IMG/VR virus record: IMGVR_UViG_3300021964_000039
Coordinates: 16,019-80,018 of that record
Source of the DNA: a virus
Length of the DNA: 64,000 nt
Direction: 5' to 3' (one strand)
Numbering within the stretch: position 1 is the first letter of the stretch; every line of letters starts with the position of its first letter. The translations under genes were made by a program, and so were the position numbers. The notes beneath the pieces are model-generated. The model worked only from the letters and a program-made list of their open reading frames with translations. It was not told the DNA's origin and made no database searches. Shown one piece after another: positions 18,044 to 25,191 of the stretch.

Positions 18044-19287
18044 GCTTGGTACCTTTTAAGAATATTTGTTGTACTATAGTTTTCTCTATGAGGAAATATT
18101 ATAACCTGGGCAATATCGCTGCCAACAACTTCTTCTGAATTATAGTCTCCGCCCTTCACTATAACATCTGGTTCTAATTCCTTAATTAATTTATACGGAG
18201 TGTCTTCATCAAAAATAATAACTTCGTCTGCAATGTTTAAACTTTCAATAAACTCTTTACGTTCTTGTTGATTTAATTTTGGCCTATTAGGACCTTTTAA
18301 CCTACGTATGCTTTCGTCGCTGTTTATACCTACTATAAGGCGGCGTCCTTTACTCTTTGCAAACTTTAGTAATTCAATATGTCCTACGTGTATAATATCA
18401 AAACAACCATTAGTAAATACTATGCCTGTATTAAGATAATCTTTTGTAACAGCAACTACACCTCTTTGTTCTACTGTTCTAGCACTAGCATAGCAAGCCT
18501 TACGACATGCTCCTGGTATATCAATACCTTGTTGATATAGATGTGCTATTACAGCTAGTACTGTATCTCCTGCACCTGTAACATCTGCAACTTCAATTGC
18601 TTCTTCTTTGTAGTGCCAAGTTTCTCCTAGTTTATTAACAACATAAAGACCATCGGAACCTGCTGTAATTACTAACCAACTCCAGTTAAATTCTAATAAT
18701 TTTTGTTTAGCAATTTCAATATTAAACTTTCCGAACCACTGCTCATATTCTTTCATATTAGGTTTAATTAGGAAAACATTTCTATAAATTTCTGGTCCTT
18801 GTTTAGGATCAACAAATACATTTTTTGTAATATTTACAATTTGGGTAATTAAATCATAATCAACAGTGCCTTTATTATAATCACTTATAAGAACGGTATC
18901 TTCTTTAGACAAGCCTCTGATGAGACGTTCACGTATATTACCGTTGTAATGATCTTCTCTATCCCAGCGCATAATATGTTGGCCGTTAGATCCAACTAAT
19001 CTAGTTTTGGTAGTTGTAACCAAAGCATCATGATCTATCTCGGCTTGAAGATTAGTATTTCCAACTAACTCGATTATTTTGTATCCTTCTTTATCGGATG
19101 CAATAGCACCAAATAGAGATACATTATTATCCAATGAAAATAAGTTTACTGCTAAATTTCCTGCACCTCCTAAACTAAATGTTTGAGATTCTTCTAGCAA
19201 AATTGGAACAGGAGCTTCAGGACTTATTCGGGTCGTGGACCCTGTAATCCACCTATCTAACATTAAATCACCGTAAACTTTAAACAT
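18040..19287 (-). CDS. hldE: bifunctional heptose kinase/adenylyltransferase (HldE)
   Basis: 415 residues in two domains. Residues 1-285 are a PfkB-type kinase, with 'SLGGAGNLAVNL' and the catalytic 'DVTGAGDTVLA' (GAGD 238-241), which phosphorylates heptose 7-phosphate at C1. Residues 288-415 are a nucleotidyltransferase with 'FTNGCFDIIHVGH' (HxGH at 300-303) and 'GINSDESIRRLKG', which adds AMP to heptose 1-phosphate. Between the two steps a GmhB phosphatase is needed, and a GmhB-like gene lies at 6686. Length is slightly below the E. coli enzyme. First gene of a minus-strand unit with its own consensus sigma70 promoter, whose start point falls on the ATG. Confidence 0.9.
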   Translation of the reverse strand: MFKVYGDLMLDRWITGSTTRISPEAPVPILLEESQTFSLGGAGNLAVNLFSLDNNVSLFGAIASDKEGYKIIELVGNTNLQAEIDHDALVTTTKTRLVGSNGQHIMRWDREDHYNGNIRERLIRGLSKEDTVLISDYNKGTVDYDLITQIVNITKNVFVDPKQGPEIYRNVFLIKPNMKEYEQWFGKFNIEIAKQKLLEFNWSWLVITAGSDGLYVVNKLGETWHYKEEAIEVADVTGAGDTVLAVIAHLYQQGIDIPGACRKACYASARTVEQRGVVAVTKDYLNTGIVFTNGCFDIIHVGHIELLKFAKSKGRRLIVGINSDESIRRLKGPNRPKLNQQERKEFIESLNIADEVIIFDEDTPYKLIKELEPDVIVKGGDYNSEEVVGSDIAQVIIFPHRENYSTTNILKRYQA

Positions 19288-19293
19288 ATTTTA

Positions 19294-19322
19294 ATTATAC
19301 ACTTTTTGTTAACTTTAGTCAA
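19294..19322 (-). promoter_or_regulatory. sigma70-like promoter, leaderless, for hldE
   Basis: On the minus strand TTGACT (19317-19322), a 17-nt spacer and TATAAT (19294-19299). Six nt separate the -10 from the hldE ATG, so transcription should start at or next to the A. No ribosome site is present. The -35 lies in the last codons of the Nudix gene. Confidence 0.8.
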
Positions 19323-19755
19323 GCATAGATAAGACGTCTATTACAGTTTGTAGCTTTGTTTGATTTGTTTTGTTTTGTAAAGTATTACGCAAACCTTGAT
19401 GTAAAGGTTTTGGCCACGAACCTAAACTTACCCAAGCGTAACCAGTATGTTCGTCATTTAATAAAGGTATAAATTCGTTATCTACTAAACAAAGGTAAGT
19501 ATGAAAAAGGAATTTTTCATCATTAGAAATAAATGTTTCTAGAGGAATAGTTTTGAGTATTTTATGGCTATTGCCTATTTCTTCTATGATTTCTCGTTGT
19601 AACCCCTCCCAAGGTGTTTCGTGGTCTTCTGTTGTACCACCTACTAACCCCCAAAGATTATTTTGTTTGCCTTTTGCTCTATAAAGGAAGAGAAATCTCT
19701 CTGTAGATTTACTGAAAAAAAGTGCACCACTACATACTATCTTACTATCTTGCAT
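19315..19755 (-). CDS. Nudix hydrolase
   Basis: About 146 residues with a perfect Nudix box: G-x5-E-x7-REIIEEIG ('GGTTEDHETPWEGLQ' then 'REIIEEIG'), which binds divalent metal for cleaving a nucleoside diphosphate linked to another group. 'LWGLVGG' before the box and the size fit NUDIX sugar-nucleotide or mutT-like hydrolases, including GDP-mannose mannosyl hydrolase types; the substrate is not determined. The ATG at 19755 sits 10 nt after the gp15 stop and is preferred; a GTG at 19806 would add 17 residues and overlap gp15 by 41 nt. Next to the ADP-heptose genes a nucleotide-sugar substrate is plausible. Confidence 0.82.
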   Translation of the reverse strand: MQDSKIVCSGALFFSKSTERFLFLYRAKGKQNNLWGLVGGTTEDHETPWEGLQREIIEEIGNSHKILKTIPLETFISNDEKFLFHTYLCLVDNEFIPLLNDEHTGYAWVSLGSWPKPLHQGLRNTLQNKTNQTKLQTVIDVLSMLD

Positions 19756-19765
19756 ATAGTAATTA

Positions 19766-21196
19766 TCAAGAGAGCGAAATTCTCCAACTGCCTCTTGGAT
19801 AGTCACCGTCTACACTTAACAACCATTCATTACCATTCCATCTATATTGTGTGCTGGTATTAATATTTGTTGTATATACAGGAGTATATGCACTATCATC
19901 AATATTATTTTCACTGGAATCAAATACTATACGCCAATTGTTTCCATTCCATTCAATAATATCATTTGCACCTGCAACAAAATCTGTGCCATCTGCATTT
20001 TTCCATGCATCCGGACCATCAGTGTTTTCATCGCTGCCTATATTTTCTAATAATAATAATCTTATACCATTTGATTTTATATTAGAAGGATTGAAATTAG
20101 TAGGATCTATAATATAATCCACTGTTGTTTTACCCTCAATAGTACTATTATCTGGATAAGTGTCTGTGTCCCAATTAATAGAAAGTTTTGTCGGATCTAT
20201 CAAATTAAGACTAAATGTACCCACAATTTGATTGCCGGTGTCAATTTGTGTTAGATAAATTGTACTCACGCCTGCACTATAACTGCCAGGGTGTGCATCT
20301 AACACTCCTCGCCAATCAATATTACCTACTACATTTTTGTCAATGATTTGTGCAGTATCACCATCAATATACACACCATAATTTTGATAGTTAGTTGCTT
20401 CTACTTGTGTTGTGTAATCTGTTTGAGCTATTACACCTCCGAAATCGTTACGTACCTTGCCTGATTTTATACTATCGTCGTATGCAATAACATCAGGCAT
20501 GCTAAGTCCTAGATCAATTTCACCTGTGTCTTCATTGAATATACTTGCAATTATATTTGTTACTACTCCTAACTTTTTAACCTTTACAGGTGGAGATATG
20601 TATATAGGTGTAGAAAATTGTAGTGTTGCAATATCTATTTCAGAATCAACTCCTACCGGAATACTTCTATTACTAAATGTTACATCCTCTAAATTCACAA
20701 CTGTCAAACTTGTCCAATCTACAAAATTGTCAGTGGTTTGGATTTCTAAACTAGGATTAAACAACGTTAGTATTTGTTCAAGTATCTGAAGTTTTTGTTC
20801 TGTATTTGTACTCCAAATATCAGCATTTATTGTAAGAGTATACGGGGTAGGCATCAAACGTTCAACTGTATAGTTCTTTCCCTGGTAATCTAAATACTCT
20901 TCGCTATTTTCATCATATGCACGTTCCCGTATGTGTAGTTTACTTACATAACTAGCATCGGCTGTTCTTTCTCTATCCATAGCCAAATTATTAATATGTA
21001 TTGCTATACGAGGAGCAGACGGAATTTTATTTTCGCTATTGTCTCTGATAATACCAGCAACTTGTCTAGTTAAGTCACCATATGTTACTGGTATTTTTGT
21101 AAGATTTCCCTTACCATCAGAATACTCAAAATTACTCAAAAGTCTAACCATTTGAGTAACATAACGTCTAATCTGTCCGTCGTAGAAATACTGCAT
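19766..21196 (-). CDS. 15: gp15-like tail sheath stabiliser
   Basis: 476 residues. The first 220 match T4 gp15, the protein that caps the sheath at the head-proximal end: 'YFYDGQIRRYVTQMVRLLSN' at the start, 'IPVTYGDL', 'PTPYTLTINADIWSTN' and 'QILEQILTLFNPSLEI'. T4 gp15 has 272 residues, so this protein has an added C-terminal region of about 200 residues with two copies of a Trp-rich module ('DIIEWNGNNWRIVFD' and 'TQYRWNGNEWLLSVDGD'). That module also occurs in gp14 and the sheath. Part of the gp14, fibre, gp15, Nudix minus-strand unit, 3 nt behind the fibre gene. Confidence 0.85.
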   Translation of the reverse strand: MQYFYDGQIRRYVTQMVRLLSNFEYSDGKGNLTKIPVTYGDLTRQVAGIIRDNSENKIPSAPRIAIHINNLAMDRERTADASYVSKLHIRERAYDENSEEYLDYQGKNYTVERLMPTPYTLTINADIWSTNTEQKLQILEQILTLFNPSLEIQTTDNFVDWTSLTVVNLEDVTFSNRSIPVGVDSEIDIATLQFSTPIYISPPVKVKKLGVVTNIIASIFNEDTGEIDLGLSMPDVIAYDDSIKSGKVRNDFGGVIAQTDYTTQVEATNYQNYGVYIDGDTAQIIDKNVVGNIDWRGVLDAHPGSYSAGVSTIYLTQIDTGNQIVGTFSLNLIDPTKLSINWDTDTYPDNSTIEGKTTVDYIIDPTNFNPSNIKSNGIRLLLLENIGSDENTDGPDAWKNADGTDFVAGANDIIEWNGNNWRIVFDSSENNIDDSAYTPVYTTNINTSTQYRWNGNEWLLSVDGDYPRGSWRISLS

Positions 21197-21199
21197 AAC

Positions 21200-22117
21200 T
21201 TAGATATTGTTTATAGCGTTTATGATATCATCAACTGTAGAGCCAGAACCTGCAGCAGGAAGAGCATCTTGTAATTCTTCAATAGGAATCATTCTCTTCC
21301 ATTGGCCATCAATATAGAAATTATTTTCATGATTATCTCTATCATAAACCCAAAGACCATTTGCTCCGTCTGTCTCAACGTTTATAGCTCCGCCTACAAC
21401 TTTATTTGCATCTGCTAAATCAGTGGTTGTATCAGTTGCAAGTGATGCTAGTTGGTTATTAGCAACTCTAGCAGTTCTATAACCTCCGCTACCTACAATT
21501 CTTACAACACCGTCTAGTCTTGCTTCCCATTGCATAGCTTGGTCAACTGTTACAACACTAATACCACTACCATCTGTAGGAGCTGCATTAAAGACTAAAC
21601 CACCTTTAGTATTTGAAGTGTCATTGTCATACCCAGCTTCTAGGTAGGCTTGGTTTACAACAAAATTATCATTTAATCCAAAACCATTTCCTGCTGCAAC
21701 TTTAACTTCTGCATTAATAGGTCTGCCAAAATTCCATTCGCCGGAAGCGCCTAGCCCAGGGTCAAAACTTAGTTGACCAGTCCCTAAGTATAGAGTAGTT
21801 CCGCTTAAATATAAGTCTCTAAATTTAAACGCAGAGCTACCTAAGTCGTATGCTTCGTCTGAATCTGGAATTAAACTTCCGAGTATATTTTGTCCGCTAA
21901 CTGGTGGATTATCACCAAATGTATTAAAGGCACTACTAATATCTATAGTATTACCTCCGGTAATTGTAAGATTAGATCCGTTTAAACTAATAGTTTGATT
22001 GTCACTATCAGCTGCACTTTCTAAAGTTTGCACTCTCCCGTCAAGGTCGGAAAAGTTACCATCAAGTTCGGCAAATGTTAGCTCGCTCCCTTTGGTATTT
22101 CTAAGTGTGATTGGCAT
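21200..22117 (-). CDS. fibre-like virion protein
   Basis: 305 residues. The N-terminus 'PITLRNTKGSELTFAELD' followed by 'NFSDLDGRVQTLES' (a short coiled coil) is a frequent start of marine phage fibre proteins. 'LGSLIPDSDEAYDLGS' with 'KFRDLYLSG' is a typical fibre repeat. A Trp-rich unit ('GLWVYDRDNHENNFYIDGQW') sits near the C-terminus. It lies between gp14 and gp15 and has a good AAGGAG ribosome site, so it may form whiskers or collar fibres at the neck. Role inferred from place and motifs. Confidence 0.7.
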   Translation of the reverse strand: MPITLRNTKGSELTFAELDGNFSDLDGRVQTLESAADSDNQTISLNGSNLTITGGNTIDISSAFNTFGDNPPVSGQNILGSLIPDSDEAYDLGSSAFKFRDLYLSGTTLYLGTGQLSFDPGLGASGEWNFGRPINAEVKVAAGNGFGLNDNFVVNQAYLEAGYDNDTSNTKGGLVFNAAPTDGSGISVVTVDQAMQWEARLDGVVRIVGSGGYRTARVANNQLASLATDTTTDLADANKVVGGAINVETDGANGLWVYDRDNHENNFYIDGQWKRMIPIEELQDALPAAGSGSTVDDIINAINNI

Positions 22118-22141
22118 TATATATCTCCTTTATGTTGCTAA

Positions 22142-23332
22142 TCAATTGTCTGGTTTAGCTCTTAGAGCCTTACTCAAACTTTGCCTTTCGGGTACTGTTT
22201 CTCCCCCTATGTTATTTGTACTGGTATTATTTATGAATTTACCTTTTTGGTGGTTTCTAGTATCTGTGTTAGACAATGTTACTCTAACATCGTCAACAAT
22301 CTTCAACCATCTGTTTCCATCAAATCTAAACATTCTTTTAGGCAAAAAATCTGTTCTTAAGAAGTAGTCACCCTTGTCAGCATTGTTAGGAAAACTTATC
22401 CCCATGCCAAAATTTGCTCCGTTAGGTGCTTCTTCTGTTCCTAATAAATATCCTTCATATCCTAGTTTAGCAGGTTTGTGTGCTAATTTTTCGGGATTAA
22501 TATTTGCTGTATACCCTTGTATAACATATGCAGGTGAAACATATGTTCCTGGATCAGTCCCAGGCTGAGTTGCATCGACATCAATACTTCCATCTTCATT
22601 TGTAGCTAGTGTATAATAATGACTAATATCATATCCACTTTCTGGTGCATCTGCTTCTGCCTGTGCAACTACCGCATCATTAATTTGCATTTCTTTTTCA
22701 AATGTAGACAATACATCTCTTAAAGTTTCATTAGTATCTTCACCTGCTGGCAAATCAAGTATTTCTTTAAATTCTTGTCCGTCATATATTTGCTTCATTT
22801 TTAATCTATATAAATGAGGATACCAAGTTGGCGAAAATCCTTCAGACGCTCTACTTACATCATCAATTACATAGAAACGCTTTAGAGCAACACTGAAATC
22901 GTTTAATGCATATTCATCTTTTAGATGCGGCAATTCTATAACATCACCGGGCATTAATTTTCTTCCTATAGTTTTGACACTATTTCTAATATGAACAGTC
23001 ATGAATAGTGTGTCGTTATCAAGAAACAACCCAAATTGACTGAGGTTGAAATCTATATCCTGTACATTGTAAATGCCGCGCAATGTGTAAATGTCCGGAT
23101 CATACTTTCTATCTCTATTTTCTAAGAATAGTAAATCTTGAATATTTGTTTCTGCAACGCTATTATACCTAGGTGAATCTGCTGTTGCGTCTTCACTTTC
23201 AGGATTTTCGGGACCTAAGTATTTGTGTACCAATACATCGGTGCCGCCGACAGTAAACATTTCTAAGATTTGTCTATCTAGAAATTCATAATCTTTTCCG
23301 CGTTCAGGTTTGTATAAACTAAGTCTTGGCAT
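22142..23332 (-). CDS. 14: gp14-like neck protein
   Basis: 396 residues. The first 220 have the gp14 plan: 'DVLVHKYLG' at the start, 'LFMTVHIRNSVKTIGRKLMP' leading into 'GDVIELPHLKDEYALNDFSV' and 'RFYVIDDVSRASEGFSPTWY', matching the T4 gp14 region with 'GDLIYFPMDNSLFEI'. T4 gp14 is 256 residues, so about 140 residues are added, including 'RMFRFDGNRWLKIVDD', a Trp-rich module shared with gp15 and the sheath. It would join the head to the tail with gp13. Start: no Shine-Dalgarno; a late motif ends 5 nt before the ATG, so the message is predicted leaderless. Confidence 0.8.
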   Translation of the reverse strand: MPRLSLYKPERGKDYEFLDRQILEMFTVGGTDVLVHKYLGPENPESEDATADSPRYNSVAETNIQDLLFLENRDRKYDPDIYTLRGIYNVQDIDFNLSQFGLFLDNDTLFMTVHIRNSVKTIGRKLMPGDVIELPHLKDEYALNDFSVALKRFYVIDDVSRASEGFSPTWYPHLYRLKMKQIYDGQEFKEILDLPAGEDTNETLRDVLSTFEKEMQINDAVVAQAEADAPESGYDISHYYTLATNEDGSIDVDATQPGTDPGTYVSPAYVIQGYTANINPEKLAHKPAKLGYEGYLLGTEEAPNGANFGMGISFPNNADKGDYFLRTDFLPKRMFRFDGNRWLKIVDDVRVTLSNTDTRNHQKGKFINNTSTNNIGGETVPERQSLSKALRAKPDN

Positions 23333-23337
23333 ATGTA

Positions 23338-23345
23338 TATTTATT
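23338..23345 (-). promoter_or_regulatory. late promoter motif, leaderless, for gp14 unit
   Basis: AATAAATA on the minus strand, 5 nt before the gp14 ATG. One nucleotide separates it from the plus-strand motif at 23347-23354, forming a compact divergent promoter. Confidence 0.7.
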
Positions 23346-23346
23346 C

Positions 23347-23354
23347 GATAAATA
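23347..23354 (+). promoter_or_regulatory. late promoter motif for gp13
   Basis: GATAAATA. Start of transcription is predicted near 23360, followed by GGAG at 23360-23363 and ATG at 23373. This arrangement fixes the gp13 start, because an ATG at 23358 would fall before or at the start of the message. Confidence 0.7.
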
Positions 23355-23372
23355 CTAATGGAGAATATAACT

Positions 23373-24131
23373 ATGTCAGCACACGCTACACAAAAACAAG
23401 AAATTTTTGATTATGTAAATGCATTTTTAGGCGGCGGAATGGTCGATGTTGAACTTGATCCTATCCACTACGAAACGGCATTGAAGAAAGCGTTATCTAA
23501 GTTTAGACAACGATCAGACAATAGCGTCGAGGAAAGCTACTTATTTTTTGATACAGTAGTTGATCAAAACGAATATACACTACCTAACGAAGTTATAGAA
23601 GTACGCAAAATATTTAGAAGAAGTGTGGGTTCAAGAACAGGCGGCGGCGATGGCGGAAGTATCTTTGAGCCATTCAATCTTGCTTATACAAACACCTATC
23701 TATTAGCAAGTTCAAACATGGGAGGACTAGCTACATATGATTTGTTTAGTCAATATCAAGAATTAGTCGGCAGAATGTTTGGATCATTTATTGAATTTAA
23801 ATGGAATAGTACCTCCAAAAAATTAACACTACTGCAACGTCCTAGAGCAGAAGAAACGCTTATGTTGTATGCATACAACTATAGACCAGACAGTGAATTA
23901 CTTAATGACTACCTTGCAAGCCAATGGATTAAAGACTATACGCTTGCAGGCTGTAAGTATATGCTAGGCGAAGCTAGAGAAAAATTTGCTACTATCGCTG
24001 GACCACAAGGTGGTACTAGTCTTAATGGTGCAAGTCTTAAAGCCGAAGCCCAGGGCGAAATGGAAAAATTAGATCAAGAAGTGTCACTTGCTGTTTCAGG
24101 TGGTACAGGATATAGTTTCTTAATAGGTTGA
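23373..24131 (+). CDS. 13: gp13-like neck protein
   Basis: 252 residues from the ATG at 23373, chosen because GGAG precedes it and the late motif ends at 23354; an upstream in-frame ATG at 23358 lacks a ribosome site. The pattern follows T4 gp13: 'DVELDPIHYETALKKALSKF', then 'YTLPNEVIEVRKIFRRS' and 'WIKDYTLAGCKYMLGEAREK' with 'GGTSLNGASLKAEA' near the end. Together with gp14 it forms the neck ring joining head and tail. It is transcribed divergently from gp14, an arrangement unlike T4 where both are on one strand. Confidence 0.82.
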   Translation: MSAHATQKQEIFDYVNAFLGGGMVDVELDPIHYETALKKALSKFRQRSDNSVEESYLFFDTVVDQNEYTLPNEVIEVRKIFRRSVGSRTGGGDGGSIFEPFNLAYTNTYLLASSNMGGLATYDLFSQYQELVGRMFGSFIEFKWNSTSKKLTLLQRPRAEETLMLYAYNYRPDSELLNDYLASQWIKDYTLAGCKYMLGEAREKFATIAGPQGGTSLNGASLKAEAQGEMEKLDQEVSLAVSGGTGYSFLIG

Positions 24132-24156
24132 CAAATCCTTTTGTATATCGTATAAT
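24128..24156 (+). promoter_or_regulatory. consensus sigma70 promoter for gp1
   Basis: TTGACA, 17 nt, TATAAT: a perfect consensus promoter. The -35 overlaps the gp13 stop codon. Start of transcription near 24163 gives a short leader holding AAGGAAAGG before the ATG at 24184. Expected to be used early, before late-promoter switching. Confidence 0.88.
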
Positions 24157-24183
24157 ATGATATAGTATAAGGAAAGGTTAATC

Positions 24184-24795
24184 ATGGTAATTGGAATCTG
24201 TGGACTAATAGGCAGCGGCAAAGATACGGTCGCAAAATTTCTAATAGAAAATCATGGATATGAAAAAATCTCTTTTGCAGATTCATTGAAAGATGGTGTT
24301 TCTACTGTTTTTGGATGGGACAGAGAAATGCTTGAAGGACAAACTGATGAATCTCGACAATGGAGAGAAGAACCTGATGAATTTTGGTCCAAAGAAACAG
24401 GCAAAAAAATTACTCCACGTTTAATTTTACAACTTTTTGGAACCGACTGTATGCGTAACGGATTTTATGATGGCATATGGGTAAGTTTAACAAAAAAGAA
24501 AATATTAGAAAATCCGGAAACAAACTATGTTATACCTGATGTTAGATTTTCTAATGAAGCACAAATGATTAAAGATATCAACGGAAAAGTATGGAGAATA
24601 CGTAGAGGTCCTGATCCAGTTTGGTTTCGTATGTATCAAGACATAGGTGTAGAGCCAACGGACGTACACGAAAGTGAATGGAGATGGGCAAATGTATCAT
24701 TTGATACTATTGTTGATAATTTTGGCACCATAGATGATCTCAAAAATCTGGTTTCAAATCACCTTGCTTCCACCGAACTCCTTCTTTCTGCATAA
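24184..24795 (+). CDS. 1: deoxynucleoside monophosphate kinase (gp1)
   Basis: 203 residues. Residues 7-15 (GLIGSGKDT) form the P-loop, 'KISFADSLKDGVSTVFGW' and 'LILQLFGTDCMRNGFYDGIW' match the acceptor-site region of T4 gp1, and 'NYVIPDVRFSNEAQMI' supplies the second conserved block. The enzyme phosphorylates dNMPs to feed dNTP synthesis. It sits behind a perfect sigma70 promoter within a set of virion genes, which suggests early expression independent of its neighbours. Its 3' end overlaps the convergent HNH gene by 56 nt. Confidence 0.88.
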   Translation: MVIGICGLIGSGKDTVAKFLIENHGYEKISFADSLKDGVSTVFGWDREMLEGQTDESRQWREEPDEFWSKETGKKITPRLILQLFGTDCMRNGFYDGIWVSLTKKKILENPETNYVIPDVRFSNEAQMIKDINGKVWRIRRGPDPVWFRMYQDIGVEPTDVHESEWRWANVSFDTIVDNFGTIDDLKNLVSNHLASTELLLSA

Positions 24796-25078
24796 TACGT
24801 TGGCAGTTTGCACATATAGTTTTTAAGTTTAAAGGCGAGCAATTATTCAAGTTTCCATCAACATGGAAAACATTAAATTGTTCAGGATGTGTAGATTTAT
24901 AATTACACTTCTCACAGAATGACTTTTTTTTGTATCCTGCTTGTTTCCATTTAGGTATACCGTGACTAACACCTCCATGCGTTAAACACATCTCGCATTT
25001 TTTCCTATAGTAAATTTTATTACCTTTTTTGTAATTTATTGCCGCTGGTCTAAATCCGCATACACATAATGGTCTCAT
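24740..25078 (-). CDS. HNH-endonuclease-like zinc protein
   Basis: 112 residues with two Cys pairs that could bind zinc ('LCVCGFRPA', 'KKCEMC', 'FCEKCNYK') and an HNH core 'FHVDGNLNNCSPLNLKTICANC' shortened here to His-x-Asp-Gly-Asn-x-Asn followed by Asn-Leu and Cys-x2-Cys. This is the layout of small free-standing HNH nucleases in T4-like phages, which may act as homing or packaging-associated nucleases. It is on the opposite strand and overlaps the end of gp1. A weak late-like motif (GGTAAATA, 25083-25090 minus) lies 4 nt before its ATG. Confidence 0.72.
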   Translation of the reverse strand: MRPLCVCGFRPAAINYKKGNKIYYRKKCEMCLTHGGVSHGIPKWKQAGYKKKSFCEKCNYKSTHPEQFNVFHVDGNLNNCSPLNLKTICANCQRIMQKEGVRWKQGDLKPDF

Positions 25079-25082
25079 ATTG

Positions 25083-25090
25083 TATTTACC
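25083..25090 (-). promoter_or_regulatory. possible late promoter motif for the HNH gene
   Basis: GGTAAATA on the minus strand, 4 nt before the HNH ATG. One base shorter than the 5-nt spacing of the leaderless set, so only a tentative member. Confidence 0.35.
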
Positions 25091-25145
25091 TCACCTTTTC
25101 ATCACCTTTTTTCGGTGTTAACAGTACTGATTTTTCTATCTGATG

Positions 25146-25153
25146 GCTAAATA
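25146..25153 (+). promoter_or_regulatory. late promoter motif for tail sheath
   Basis: GCTAAATA, 38 nt before the sheath ATG, followed by GGAG at 25181-25184. Conventional leader with ribosome site. Confidence 0.7.
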
Positions 25154-25191
25154 ACATTAATAAAGAATTTTGAATTCATAGGAGAATTATA

